Assembly: GCF_042654245.1 (NCBI RefSeq)
Contig: NZ_JBHSGI010000009.1
Location: forward strand, 248,001 to 312,000
Source: Seohaeicola_A nanhaiensis
GTDB lineage: Bacteria > Pseudomonadota > Alphaproteobacteria > Rhodobacterales > Rhodobacteraceae
Length of the DNA stretch: 64,000 nt
Direction of reading: 5' to 3'
Both the position numbers and the translations under genes were made by a program. Shown here in pieces: positions 25,462-34,587 of this stretch. The notes beneath the pieces were generated by a model. The model ran no database searches, was not told where the DNA came from, and saw nothing but the letters and a program-made list of their open reading frames with translations. How positions within the stretch are numbered: the first letter of the stretch is position 1; each line of letters opens with the position of its first letter.

Positions 25462-26691
25462 TCAGGACATGTCGAAGCCGAGGTGCTTGGCGACGGTGAA
25501 GATGTCCTTGTCGCCCCGGCCGCACATGTTCATCACGATGATGTGGTCCTTGGGCAGGTCGGGCGCGATCTTCATCACGTGGGCCAGAGCGTGCGAGGGT
25601 TCGAGCGCGGGAATGATGCCTTCGAGGGCGCAGCAGAGCTTGAAGGCCTCCAGCGCCTCGGCGTCGGTGATCGAAACATATTCGGCGCGGCCCACGTCGT
25701 GCAGCCACGAATGCTCGGGCCCGATGCCGGGATAGTCGAGCCCGGCGGAGATCGAGAAGCCTTCGAGGATCTGGCCGTCATCGTCCTGCAGCAGGTAGGT
25801 CCGGTTGCCATGCAGCACGCCGGGCCGTCCGCCGGTGAGTGAGGCGCAGTGCTCCATCCGCGAGTCGACGCCCTTGCCGCCGGCCTCGACGCCGATGATC
25901 CTGACCGAGGCGTCGTCGAGGAAGGGGAAGAACAGCCCCATCGCGTTTGACCCGCCGCCGATCGCGGCGACCACGGTGTCGGGCAGTCGGCCTTCACCCT
26001 CGGCTTCGGCCAGCTGCCAGCGCACTTCCTTGCCGATGATCGACTGGAAGTCACGCACCATCGCCGGATAAGGATGCGGGCCGGCCACGGTCCCGATGCA
26101 GTAGAAGGTGTCGCGCACGTTGGTCACCCAGTCGCGCAGCGCGTCGTTCATGGCGTCCTTGAGCGTGCCGCGGCCCGAGGTCACCGGCACCACCTCGGCG
26201 CCCAGCAGGCGCATCCGGAAGACGTTGGGTTTCTGCCGCTCGACGTCATGCGCGCCCATGTAGACCACGCATTTCAGGCCGAACTTGGCGCAGACGGTCG
26301 CAGTGGCGACGCCGTGCTGGCCCGCGCCGGTTTCGGCGATGATGCGGGTCTTGCCCATGCGGCGGGCAAGGATGATCTGGCCCAGCACGTTGTTGATCTT
26401 GTGCGCGCCGGTGTGGTTCAGCTCGTCACGTTTCATATAGACCTTGGCGCCGCCCAGGTGCTCGGTCAGCCGTTCGGCGTGGTAGAGCGGCGAGGGGCGG
26501 CCGACGTAATGGGTCCAGAGGTCGTCCATCTCGTCCCAGAAGGACTGGTCGGTCTTGGCCTTCTCGTATTCCTTCTCGAGCCGGAGGATGAGCGGCATCA
26601 GCGTCTCGGACACGAAGCGTCCGCCGAACATGCCGAAACGGCCGTTCTCGTCGGGGCCGGTCTTGTAGGAATTGATCAGATCGTCGGGCAT
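25462..26691 (-). CDS. trpB: Tryptophan synthase beta chain
   Basis: 409 residues. PLP lysine is in HTGAHKINN; GAGQHGVATATVCA, the glycine-rich phosphate-binding loop AIGGGSNAMG and the SAGLDYPGIGPEHS segment follow. It condenses indole with serine in the alpha2-beta2 synthase complex. Here it is the last gene of a minus-strand series after trpF and a GNAT gene; trpA is not adjacent. Confidence 0.98.
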   Translation of the reverse strand: MPDDLINSYKTGPDENGRFGMFGGRFVSETLMPLILRLEKEYEKAKTDQSFWDEMDDLWTHYVGRPSPLYHAERLTEHLGGAKVYMKRDELNHTGAHKINNVLGQIILARRMGKTRIIAETGAGQHGVATATVCAKFGLKCVVYMGAHDVERQKPNVFRMRLLGAEVVPVTSGRGTLKDAMNDALRDWVTNVRDTFYCIGTVAGPHPYPAMVRDFQSIIGKEVRWQLAEAEGEGRLPDTVVAAIGGGSNAMGLFFPFLDDASVRIIGVEAGGKGVDSRMEHCASLTGGRPGVLHGNRTYLLQDDDGQILEGFSISAGLDYPGIGPEHSWLHDVGRAEYVSITDAEALEAFKLCCALEGIIPALEPSHALAHVMKIAPDLPKDHIIVMNMCGRGDKDIFTVAKHLGFDMS

Positions 26692-26806
26692 GGCCTGGCT
26701 CCCCTTGTGCGAATGCGCATTCCTAGCGCCCCGGACGAAGCGCGTAAACCACCGGAGGCGCGTGTTTGCACAAACTCTGCCGGGCGATCATGGGTGTTCG
26801 GCGGGT

Positions 26807-27259
26807 TTAGCCGAGCGGTTTCTTGAAACCGGTGTGGCTGGGCGCGAAACCGAGACGTTCGTAGAAGCGGCGGGCGTCGCTGCGGCTGGCGTTGCTGGTC
26901 AGCTGGATGAGCGTGCAACCGGCGGCGCGGGCGCGGGTTTCGGCATCGGCCATCAGGCGGGCGCCGATGCCGCGGCTGCGCAGGGCGGCGGCGACGCGGA
27001 CGCTTTCCACCAGGGCGCGGCGGGCCGCCTTGAGCGAGAGGCCGGAGATGAAGGTGATCTGATAGGTGGCGATGATTTCGCCCGCCATCTCGCCCACGAT
27101 AAGCTGGTTGGCGCTCTCGGCCTGCATCGCCGCGAAGGCGACAAGGTAGGGGGCCATGTCGGTGCCTTCGCGACCCGCGCCCAGCACGTCATCGGCGAGC
27201 AGGGCGACGACCTCGGGCACGTCGGCGGCGGTGGCGGTGCGGAAATGGATGTCGGCCAT
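26807..27259 (-). CDS. GNAT family N-acetyltransferase
   Basis: 150 residues from ATG 27259, one base after the trpF stop (TGACATG). Acetyl-CoA binding motif is ALRSRGIGARLMADAE, and the C-terminal FYERLGFAPSHTGFKKPLG is the family ending. It sits between trpF and trpB, so it is expressed with tryptophan genes, but the acceptor substrate is unknown. Confidence 0.87.
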   Translation of the reverse strand: MADIHFRTATAADVPEVVALLADDVLGAGREGTDMAPYLVAFAAMQAESANQLIVGEMAGEIIATYQITFISGLSLKAARRALVESVRVAAALRSRGIGARLMADAETRARAAGCTLIQLTSNASRSDARRFYERLGFAPSHTGFKKPLG

Positions 27260-27260
27260 G

Positions 27261-27902
27261 TCAGGCGCCTTTCGCGGCGGCAGCGAAGGCGGCGATGAGG
27301 CCGGCATCCTTGACCCCGGGCGCGCTTTCGATGCCCGACGAGACGTCCACCTGCCGGGCGCCCGTGAGGCGGATCGCCTCGGCGACGTTCGCGGGGGTCA
27401 GACCGCCTGCCAGCATCCACGGCACGGGCCAGCGCCGCCCGGCGATGAGCCGCCAGTCGAAGGCGAGGCCGTTGCCACCGGGCAGATCGGCCCCCTTTGG
27501 CGGCTTGGCATCCACCAGCAGCTGGTCGGCGACCTTGCCGTAAGTATCCAGCGCTTCGAGATCGGTCGCGTCGGAGACGCCGACTGCCTTCATGATGGGC
27601 AGGCCATGACGGGACCGCAGGGCGCTGACCCGCTCGGGTGACTCGTGCCCGTGCAACTGGAGCATGTCGAGCGGGACGGTATTGACGATGGCATCAAGCG
27701 TGGTGTCATCGGCATCGACGGTCAGTGCAACCTTTGCGATGCCGGGCGGCACCGACAGGGCGAGCGCGCGGGCGGTGTCGAGGGAGACGCAGCGCGGGGA
27801 TTTGGGGAAGAAGACAAAGCCGACATAGGCCGCCTCTGCCGCGATCGCGGCAGAGATATCCTCGGGCCTCGAGAGGCCGCAGAACTTGACCCTGACGTTC
27901 AT
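27261..27902 (-). CDS. trpF: Phosphoribosylanthranilate isomerase
   Basis: 213 residues, a single (beta/alpha)8 barrel. The N-terminal VKFCGLSRPEDI has the catalytic Cys, followed by QLHGHE (catalytic-region), WMLAGGLTPANVAEA and VDVSSGIES. It interconverts phosphoribosylanthranilate and CdRP in tryptophan synthesis. 12 bp separate it from lapA upstream. Confidence 0.97.
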   Translation of the reverse strand: MNVRVKFCGLSRPEDISAAIAAEAAYVGFVFFPKSPRCVSLDTARALALSVPPGIAKVALTVDADDTTLDAIVNTVPLDMLQLHGHESPERVSALRSRHGLPIMKAVGVSDATDLEALDTYGKVADQLLVDAKPPKGADLPGGNGLAFDWRLIAGRRWPVPWMLAGGLTPANVAEAIRLTGARQVDVSSGIESAPGVKDAGLIAAFAAAAKGA

Positions 27903-27914
27903 CCCTGCCGGCGC

Positions 27915-28265
27915 TCAGACCGCCTCGTCGAGGATGGCGAGGATTTCGTCCTTGCCCTCGGCCTGCTTGCCTTTCAGCCGGGTGACCTCGCGCTCGAGCT
28001 TGTTCACTTCGCGCGCCTTCACGCTGGCCACGCGGCGGTGCTTGTGTTCGCGCAGCCATTCCCAGATGAAGCCGATGATCAGGCCGACCGCGACGCCGCC
28101 CAGCACCACGACGAACAGCGGTAGCGAAACCACCTGATTGTATCCGATAAGCTCCGACACAGCCTCTGGCACCAGTCGCAACTCGACCAGCCCCCGGTTG
28201 GCGAGCGATACCGAGATAAGCAGGACGGCCAGAATGGCCAGAATGGCGTAGCGGATGTAGCGCAT
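27915..28265 (-). CDS. lapA: LapA family inner-membrane protein
   Basis: 116 residues with two transmembrane helices (about 5-23 and 45-70) followed by a basic and coiled-coil region (EVNKLEREVTRLKGKQ). This DUF1049 protein assists lipopolysaccharide assembly in gammaproteobacteria. Its position between ihfB and trpF is typical of this lineage. 3 bp from the ihfB stop. Confidence 0.85.
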   Translation of the reverse strand: MRYIRYAILAILAVLLISVSLANRGLVELRLVPEAVSELIGYNQVVSLPLFVVVLGGVAVGLIIGFIWEWLREHKHRRVASVKAREVNKLEREVTRLKGKQAEGKDEILAILDEAV

Positions 28266-28268
28266 GAG

Positions 28269-28550
28269 TTACTTTCCGTTCAGGCGGTCACGCAGCAGTT
28301 TGCCGGTCTTGAAGAAGGGGACGTGTTTTTCCTCGACCTCAACCGTTTCGCCCGTTCTCGGGTTCCGGCCGGTTCTGGCATCGCGCTGCTTGACCGAGAA
28401 GGCGCCAAATCCGCGCAGCTCGACCCGGTCGCCCCGCGCCATCGCGTCGGTGACTTCCTCGAAGACCGTATTCACGATTCGCTCCACATCGCGTTGGTAG
28501 AGATGGGGGTTTTCGTCGGCAATTTTCTGGATCAGTTCAGACCGGATCAT
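28269..28550 (-). CDS. ihfB: Integration host factor subunit beta
   Basis: 93 residues of the DNA-bending HU/IHF family, with the beta-ribbon DNA-binding arm GRNPRTGETVEVEEKHVPFFK and the helical dimer region. The gene starts behind GGGAGGGG. It is an alphaproteobacterial neighbour of rpsA, as seen here. A candidate -10 (TATAGT, minus strand at 28606-28601) lies upstream. Confidence 0.97.
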   Translation of the reverse strand: MIRSELIQKIADENPHLYQRDVERIVNTVFEEVTDAMARGDRVELRGFGAFSVKQRDARTGRNPRTGETVEVEEKHVPFFKTGKLLRDRLNGK

Positions 28551-28876
28551 GCGTTTGCCCCTCCCAAGGCGGCGGTGTTTGGCAGTCTTTTATTCCGCTG
28601 ACTATATTCCTTTCGCGGCCGTTTGGAACTGGAAGCATCGGATTATGAACAGGATTTTCCACCAATCCGCACAGCTGACCAGTTGAACCGCCTCTGTCGT
28701 GACCTGTTTCGAGCGGCAAGGCGGGTCGGGCGACCTATGGACCGGTGCATTCGATAATTGTCGCGCTCCCTTGATTCGCAACCAGCGGGAGAGGCGTCGA
28801 GTGTGGGCAGCAGCCACGAAAAAGCCCCGCAGCCGGATGGGCCGCGGGGCTGCAACGCCGGGAAGGCGTCTGTGTC
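28551..28876. other. rpsA-ihfB intergenic region
   Basis: 326 bp without a gene. It holds the rpsA terminator (28819-28851) and, toward ihfB, an AT-rich stretch with a candidate -10 at 28606-28601 (minus strand) and the ihfB ribosome site. No other structure was seen. Confidence 0.6.
28819..28851 (-). terminator. Intrinsic terminator after rpsA
   Basis: On the minus strand AGCCCCGCGGCC-CATCC-GGCTGCGGGGCT forms a 12-bp stem with one G-U wobble, followed by TTTTT. It lies about 25 bp after the rpsA stop codon. Confidence 0.85.
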
Positions 28877-30556
28877 TTAGCGGTCGCCCTTGAGCGCCGC
28901 GCCGAGGATGTCGCCCAGCGACGCGCCCGAATCGGACGAGCCATACTGTTCGACTGCTTCCTTCTCTTCCGCGATCTCGCGGGCCTTGATCGACAGGCCC
29001 AGGCGGCGGGTCTTGCTGTCCACGTTGGTCACGCGCACATCGACCTTGTCGCCTTTCGAGAAGCGCTCGGGGCGCTGTTCGGAGCGGTCACGCGACAGGT
29101 CGGAGCGGCGGATGAAGGACTTCATGCCCTCATATTCCACTTCGATGCCGCCGTCCTCGATCGCCGTCACGGTGACGGTGATGATCGAGCCGCGCTTCAC
29201 GCCGCCAACCGCTTCGGCGAACTTGTCGCCGCCGAGGTTCTTGATCGAGAGCGAGATGCGTTCCTTGTCGATGTCGACTTCGGAAACGACTGCCTTGACC
29301 ATGTCGCCCTTGCGGTAGTTCTGGATGGCGTCTTCGCCACGCTCGTCCCACGACAGGTCGCTGAGGTGAACCATGCCGTCGATGTCGCCCGGCAGGCCGA
29401 TGAACAGACCGAATTCGGTGATGTTCTTGACCTCGCCCTCGACCTCGGTGCCCTCGGGGTGAGTCTCGGCGAAGACTTCCCACGGGTTGCGCATGGTCTG
29501 CTTGAGGCCCAGCGAAACGCGGCGCTTGGCGCCGTCGATTTCCAGAACCATGACGTCGACTTCCTGGCTGGTCGAAACGATCTTGCCGGGGTGGACGTTC
29601 TTCTTGGTCCAGGACATTTCCGAGACGTGCACCAGGCCCTCGACCCCCGGCTCCAGCTCCACGAAGGCGCCGTAATCGGTGATGTTGGTGACGCGGCCCT
29701 GGTGGACCGAACCCAGCGGATACTTGGCGCCGACCAGATCCCACGGATCTTCCTGAAGCTGCTTCATGCCCAGGCTGATGCGGTGGGTTTCCTTGTTGAT
29801 CTTGATGACCTGGACCTTCACGGTCTCGCCGATCTGCAGGATCTCGGACGGGTGGTTGACGCGGCGCCAGGCCATGTCGGTGACGTGCAGCAGGCCGTCG
29901 ACGCCGCCGAGGTCAACGAAGGCACCGTATTCGGTGATGTTCTTGACCACGCCGTCGACCGTCTGGCCTTCGGTCAGGTTGCCGATCACTTCGGCGCGCT
30001 GTTCGGCGCGCGATTCTTCGAGGATCGCGCGGCGCGAGACAACGATGTTGCCACGGCGGCGGTCCATCTTGAGAACCTGGAACGGCTGCTTGAGACCCAT
30101 CAGCGGGCCGGCGTCGCGCACGGGGCGGACATCAACCTGCGAACCGGGAAGGAAGGCCACTGCGCCGCCGAGGTCGACGGTGAAGCCGCCCTTGACGCGG
30201 CCGAAGATGGCGCCTTCGACGCGTTCTTCGTTGGCGTAGGCCTTCTCGAGGCGATCCCAGGCTTCTTCGCGGCGGGCCATCTCACGGCTGATGACAGCCT
30301 CGCCCCGCGCGTTCTCGACCTGGCGAAGATAGACTTCGACCTCGTCGCCGGGCTTGATGTTCGGCTGTTCGCCGGGATTTGCGAATTCTTTCAGATCGAC
30401 GCGGCCTTCCATCTTGTAGCCGACGTCGATGATGGCTTGTCCCGCTTCGATGGCGATGACCTTGCCTTTGACGACGCTCCCTTCCTGGGGCGTGTCCATT
30501 TCGAAGCTTTCGTTAAGGAGGGCTTCGAATTCCTCCATCGCGTTGTTCGGTGCCAT
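28877..30556 (-). CDS. rpsA: 30S ribosomal protein S1
   Basis: 559 residues from ATG 30556 (MAPNNAMEEFEALLNESFE matches known alphaproteobacterial S1 N-termini; the longer frame to 30595 is less likely). Six S1 OB-fold repeats can be followed by their recurring VxxxITxYGAFVDLG / GLVHVSEM motifs. S1 recruits structured mRNAs to the 30S subunit. Followed by a strong terminator. Confidence 0.97.
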   Translation of the reverse strand: MAPNNAMEEFEALLNESFEMDTPQEGSVVKGKVIAIEAGQAIIDVGYKMEGRVDLKEFANPGEQPNIKPGDEVEVYLRQVENARGEAVISREMARREEAWDRLEKAYANEERVEGAIFGRVKGGFTVDLGGAVAFLPGSQVDVRPVRDAGPLMGLKQPFQVLKMDRRRGNIVVSRRAILEESRAEQRAEVIGNLTEGQTVDGVVKNITEYGAFVDLGGVDGLLHVTDMAWRRVNHPSEILQIGETVKVQVIKINKETHRISLGMKQLQEDPWDLVGAKYPLGSVHQGRVTNITDYGAFVELEPGVEGLVHVSEMSWTKKNVHPGKIVSTSQEVDVMVLEIDGAKRRVSLGLKQTMRNPWEVFAETHPEGTEVEGEVKNITEFGLFIGLPGDIDGMVHLSDLSWDERGEDAIQNYRKGDMVKAVVSEVDIDKERISLSIKNLGGDKFAEAVGGVKRGSIITVTVTAIEDGGIEVEYEGMKSFIRRSDLSRDRSEQRPERFSKGDKVDVRVTNVDSKTRRLGLSIKAREIAEEKEAVEQYGSSDSGASLGDILGAALKGDR

Positions 30557-30867
30557 GTGGCTCTGGTTTTCCTTTTTCATCGGTTTTCTGGCCAAGCGGT
30601 TGTCTCCGCCGGTCTTGGGTTGGTCTGACGGTCCGCAAAACGAATAAGGGCCGGTGGTATTCCGACCCTGCCTGTTTTTCGGACTGCGGCGTTTTCGCCT
30701 TTACGACGCGCGGGCTATAGCCTGCGCGGGCGGTTCTGGCAACCCCCGGGGCCTCGCGGGATCCTATATGGCGCGCGGTCATTTTCCCAGTTGTAATCGC
30801 TCGTCACTTGACTTCCCTGGACCATAGTCGAAAGTTGATATCAACTTAAATGCGCATGGGAGCCGCC
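30557..30867. other. Divergent region between rpsA and the DoxX gene
   Basis: 311 bp. The rpsA side carries its leader with AAAAAGGAAA upstream of the start. The other side contains the perfect palindrome at 30832-30847. No open frame with a plausible ribosome site was found between. Confidence 0.55.
30832..30847. promoter_or_regulatory. 16-bp perfect palindrome upstream of the DoxX gene
   Basis: AAGTTGATATCAACTT is a perfect palindrome 20 bp before the favoured start of the DoxX gene, overlapping the expected promoter. The TTGATATCAA core is in the style of winged-helix (MarR/HxlR-like) operators. No regulator gene is adjacent. Confidence 0.6.
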
Positions 30868-31251
30868 ATGTCCGAACCCTTCATGACCCGCCTCGGCTGG
30901 GGCCTTTGCGTCCTTTTCGGTCTGTTCATGTTCGGTGCATCGGTCGCGCCCAAGTTCCTGACAGACGTGGGACAGCAGACGATGGCCGGTCTCGGCTGGC
31001 CCGACGCCCCGGTTCTGCTCATCGGCGCACTGGAACTTGTCTGCAGCGTGCTCTTCCTGATCCCCCGAACCGGTGTTTTCGGAGCGACGCTGATGATGGC
31101 GATCTTCGGCGGGGCGATGGTGGCGCAGATGCTTGCGGGTAGTCCCCTGGTCAGCCACACGCTGTTCCCGGTCTGGCTTGGCATAGTGATGTGGGTCGGT
31201 CTGTGGCTGCGCGATCCGGCGGTGCGGCGCGTCTGGCCCATCCGCCGCTGA
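30868..31251 (+). CDS. DoxX family membrane protein
   Basis: 127 residues, four predicted membrane helices in the DoxX pattern (FGLFMFGASVAPKFLTDVG, ALELVCSVLFLIPRTGVFGATLMMAIFGGAMV). ATG 30868 was chosen for the GGGAG six bases upstream; ATGs at 30850 and 30856 are alternatives. DoxX proteins are quinone-linked or redox-partner membrane proteins of variable function. Downstream ZIP gene is likely separate. Confidence 0.85.
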   Translation: MSEPFMTRLGWGLCVLFGLFMFGASVAPKFLTDVGQQTMAGLGWPDAPVLLIGALELVCSVLFLIPRTGVFGATLMMAIFGGAMVAQMLAGSPLVSHTLFPVWLGIVMWVGLWLRDPAVRRVWPIRR

Positions 31252-31288
31252 CCGCGGAACCGAACGGACGGGCAGTCCGTTCAAAGGC

Positions 31289-31987
31289 ATGGTTGTCGTC
31301 CTGGTCATCATCATCACCTCGGCTGCGCTGATTTTCGGCGCCATTTGGGGCAGTTACCTGAAATTGCCGAAAAACGTCGAAGGCTTCATCGTCGCGATGG
31401 CCGGGGGTGCGCTGATCGTTTCGGTGATGGACGAGCTGATCCGCCCGGCGCTGACCGATCTCCCCCTTTATGGCGTGATCGGAACGGTTCTTGGCGGTGC
31501 AATCGTGTTTACCGGTCTGGACGCCTGGGTCGGTGACCGGTTCGGTGATCACGGTGGGTTGGGTCTGCTGCTCGCGGTGACACTGGACGGGGTTCCGGAA
31601 AACCTTGCGCTGGGCAGCGCCCTGATCGGCACCGGCGCCCTGGGCGTCGCGGCTCTCGCGGGTTCGATCTTTCTGTCGAACCTCCCGGAAGCCGCCGGCG
31701 GCGCCCGCAAGATGATCGACCAAGGCAAATCAAAAGCCACCGCGCTGTGGATGTGGACGGGGGTGGCGCTGCTGCTGTCTGCGGCGGCGCTTGGGGGATA
31801 CTACGCGCTGGAGTCCGCTCCGGAGGGCTGGATCGCCGTGATCCGGTGCTTTGCCGCCGGGGCAGTTCTCGCCTCGCTCGCCACCGAGGTGTTCCCGACC
31901 GCGTTCCGGGATGATGCGAAGTGGACAGGAATTGCCGTGGCTGTGGGTCTGAGCCTTGCGCTTGCGTTGTCGCAGCTGGGCGATTAG
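31289..31987 (+). CDS. ZIP-family divalent metal transporter homologue
   Basis: 232 residues, about eight hydrophobic segments. The metal-site motif of ZIP helix IV appears as TLDGVPENLALG, and the partner in helix V as SNLPEAAGG, close to the HxxPEG pattern. The family imports zinc, iron or other divalent ions; selectivity is not deducible. The 3' end overlaps convergent cmk by 4 bp. Confidence 0.82.
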   Translation: MVVVLVIIITSAALIFGAIWGSYLKLPKNVEGFIVAMAGGALIVSVMDELIRPALTDLPLYGVIGTVLGGAIVFTGLDAWVGDRFGDHGGLGLLLAVTLDGVPENLALGSALIGTGALGVAALAGSIFLSNLPEAAGGARKMIDQGKSKATALWMWTGVALLLSAAALGGYYALESAPEGWIAVIRCFAAGAVLASLATEVFPTAFRDDAKWTGIAVAVGLSLALALSQLGD

Positions 31988-32595
31988 CGGCGCATCCGCG
32001 TTTCAACGAATCGGATCGCCGCGGCAAGCGCCGCCTCGATTCCGAGGTCGCTGGTGTCGAGGGTTTCGGCGTCCTCTGCAGGTTTCAACGGTGCCGCCGC
32101 ACGGGTGATGTCGCGCTCATCGCGTGCGCGCACGTCTTCGAGAACATCCGCGAGCGAGGCATCCGGATCGCTGACGCGCAGTTCGAGCCAGCGGCGTTCT
32201 GCGCGCACTTCGGGGCTGGCGGTGACAAACAGCTTGGCCTCGGCCTCGGGGCAGATCACCGTCCCGATGTCGCGTCCGTCGAGAACCGCGCCGCCGTCAC
32301 GCCTCGCGAAGGCGCGCTGGAAATCAACGAGGGCGGCGCGCACCTCGGGAATGGCGGCGACCTTGCTGGCCGCCTCTGCCACGTCGGCGGTGCGCAGGTT
32401 GATGGCTGCAAGATCGTCGGCAGTGAGGGCCTGTGCCGCCTCGATGGCATCGGCGCCGAGCAGCACCTTGGCACCGACCGCGCGATAGAGCAGCCCGGTA
32501 TCGAGGTACGCAAAACCAAAATGTTTGGCGAGCGCCTTGGACAGCGTGCCCTTGCCCGCCGCCGCCGGACCGTCGATTGCCACCGTGAAAGCCAA
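31984..32595 (-). CDS. cmk: Cytidylate kinase
   Basis: 203 residues, starting at TTG 32595 with a strong AAGGAGG site 6 nt upstream; no ATG gives a sensible N-terminus. P-loop GPAAAGKGT, LDTGLLYRAV, DGRDIGTVICPEAEAKLFVTA and the lid arginines RDERD. It phosphorylates CMP/dCMP. Adjacent to aroA and rpsA in the usual alphaproteobacterial block, although a small membrane protein gene intervenes. Confidence 0.95.
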   Translation of the reverse strand: MAFTVAIDGPAAAGKGTLSKALAKHFGFAYLDTGLLYRAVGAKVLLGADAIEAAQALTADDLAAINLRTADVAEAASKVAAIPEVRAALVDFQRAFARRDGGAVLDGRDIGTVICPEAEAKLFVTASPEVRAERRWLELRVSDPDASLADVLEDVRARDERDITRAAAPLKPAEDAETLDTSDLGIEAALAAAIRFVETRMRR

Positions 32596-32623
32596 TTCGC
32601 GCCTCCTTGCCGTTCCGTGCTTT

Positions 32624-33124
32624 CTAGCCGCGACTGCGGGTGGGCGACAGCCGGTTTTGCCACAAGGCCCAGAGAAGTGTGGCCAGACAGGCGCCGAAGA
32701 GGACGAATTTGACCAGCGTGGACAGATAGGCCGAGCTGGTGTGCTGGATCGGTAGCACAACAGGTTCGGACAGGGCCTGAAGGATCAGACGGTTCTCATT
32801 GAGGTCGGCCAGGGCATAAGCGGCGGCCAGCATCAGCGGCCACCGGCGCGGCCAGAAGAGGAGTGCGAAGAAGGCAACGAAGCAGGCGATGTAGGCGGGG
32901 TCCAGGTAGAGCAGGATGGCCCGATAGGTGGCGAGCACGTCAGGGCCGAGGGTCTGGGCAAGGGCGGCAACATCCGCGTTCGAATAGCCCGAGAAATTCG
33001 ATTGCGGCAACGGAATGGTGCCGGCCTCGGGGCGGACATGCCATTCCAGCACGACCCACATCAGACCGAAGAGCAGCGCCGCGGCCTGTCCCGCCCAGGC
33101 GGTCAGGCGGCGGCGCGGGATCAC
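32624..33124 (-). CDS. Four-helix membrane protein of unknown function
   Basis: 166 residues with four hydrophobic segments (about 12-28, 65-90, 93-112, 138-156) and the recurring DPAYIACFVAFFALLFWPRRWP segment. Coupled to aroA by the 4-bp overlap of its start with the aroA stop. No family recognised; its conserved position between cmk and aroA would imply co-expression. Confidence 0.65.
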   Translation of the reverse strand: MIPRRRLTAWAGQAAALLFGLMWVVLEWHVRPEAGTIPLPQSNFSGYSNADVAALAQTLGPDVLATYRAILLYLDPAYIACFVAFFALLFWPRRWPLMLAAAYALADLNENRLILQALSEPVVLPIQHTSSAYLSTLVKFVLFGACLATLLWALWQNRLSPTRSRG

Positions 33125-34473
33125 GGCGCGCTCCGTTCCACCTGTGCCCCGAGCTGCGCCATCAGGGGTTCGAAGATCGGGAAGGAGGTGGCGATCGGCG
33201 CGCCGTCATCGACGCTGATAGCGGTGCGGGCGGCCATGCCCGCCACGAGGAAGGACATGGCGATGCGGTGGTCGAGATGGCTGGCGCAGGTAGCGCCGCC
33301 GGTGACCGAGCCGGGGCCGTTGCCGGTGACGGACCACCAGTCCTCGCCCTCGTCCACCTCGACGCCGCAGGCGCGCAGGCCAACCGCCATCGCGTCGATC
33401 CGGTCGCTTTCCTTCACTCGCAGCTCCTTGACGCCGCGCATCATCGTGACGCCGGTCGCATTGGCGGCGACGACCGAGAGCACGGGGTATTCGTCGATCA
33501 TGCTGGCGGCGCGTTCGGGGGGAACCTCGATGCCCTTCATGTCGGGCGAAAATCGGGCGCGCAGGTCGGCGACGGGTTCGCCGCCTTCGGTGCGCTCGTT
33601 CTCGTAGGTCAGGTCGGCGCCCATTTCGCGGAGCGTGGTGAAGAGGCCGGCGCGGGTGGGGTTCAGGCCGATGCCCGGCACCAGCACATCCGAGCCCGGC
33701 ACGATCAGCGCGGCGCAGACCGGAAAGGCGGCGCTTGAAGGGTCGCGCGGCACCACAATGGTCTGCGGCGTCAGTTCGGGCTGGCCGGTCAAGGTGATGA
33801 CGCGGCCATCGTCGGTTTCCTCCACCGAGATCGTCGCGCCGAAACCGGCCAGCATCCGTTCGGTATGATCGCGGGTCGCTTCCTTCTCGACCACCACGGT
33901 CTGGCCCGGGGCGTTGAGACCGGCGAGCAGAACCGCCGATTTCACCTGGGCCGAAGGCATCGGGACGGTATAGCGCACGGGCACCGGATCGGCGGCGCCG
34001 ACGATTGTCATCGGCAGGCGGCCGCCCTTGCGACCGTAGGACTGCGCGCCGAACAGCGAGAGCGGGTCGGTCACGCGGGCCATCGGTCGCTTGTTCAGGC
34101 TGGCGTCGCCGGTGAAGGTGGCGGTGATCGGCGAGGTGGCCATCGCACCCATGATGAGGCGCACGCCGGTGCCGGAATTGCCACAGTCGATCACGTTGCC
34201 GGGTTCGGCGAAGCCACCGACGCCGACTCCAAAGACGCTCCAGCTGCCGGGACCGTGCTGGGTGACCTCGGCGCCGAAGGCGCGCATGGCTTTGGCAGTG
34301 TCGATCACGTCCTCGCCTTCCAACAATCCGGTGATCTTCGTTTCACCCACCGCCATCGCGCCGAGGATCAGGGAGCGGTGCGAGATGGACTTGTCGCCGG
34401 GCACCTCGGCGGTGCCGGACAGCGGGCCACAGGGGGCAGAGGTCATCGGGATCGGAGCGCCGTGGCCAGACAT
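33121..34473 (-). CDS. aroA: 3-Phosphoshikimate 1-carboxyvinyltransferase (EPSP synthase)
   Basis: 450 residues, two-domain inside-out barrel. PGDKSISHRSLILGA, CGNSGTGVRLIMGAMA and MPSAQVKSAVLLAGLNAPG are visible, and the motif set fits the class II form common in Rhodobacterales. It joins shikimate-3-phosphate and PEP. Sixth step of chorismate synthesis. Confidence 0.97.
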   Translation of the reverse strand: MSGHGAPIPMTSAPCGPLSGTAEVPGDKSISHRSLILGAMAVGETKITGLLEGEDVIDTAKAMRAFGAEVTQHGPGSWSVFGVGVGGFAEPGNVIDCGNSGTGVRLIMGAMATSPITATFTGDASLNKRPMARVTDPLSLFGAQSYGRKGGRLPMTIVGAADPVPVRYTVPMPSAQVKSAVLLAGLNAPGQTVVVEKEATRDHTERMLAGFGATISVEETDDGRVITLTGQPELTPQTIVVPRDPSSAAFPVCAALIVPGSDVLVPGIGLNPTRAGLFTTLREMGADLTYENERTEGGEPVADLRARFSPDMKGIEVPPERAASMIDEYPVLSVVAANATGVTMMRGVKELRVKESDRIDAMAVGLRACGVEVDEGEDWWSVTGNGPGSVTGGATCASHLDHRIAMSFLVAGMAARTAISVDDGAPIATSFPIFEPLMAQLGAQVERSAP

Positions 34474-34587
34474 GAGGAGGCTTTCTGCTGTTTGCCCGGC
34501 GGTTTAGCGCGAAGGACGTGCGTCGTCCATGTTGGAAACGGAGCGGCGCGTGCCTATCCTTGAGTCGAGCGGACAGGCGGGGAACGG

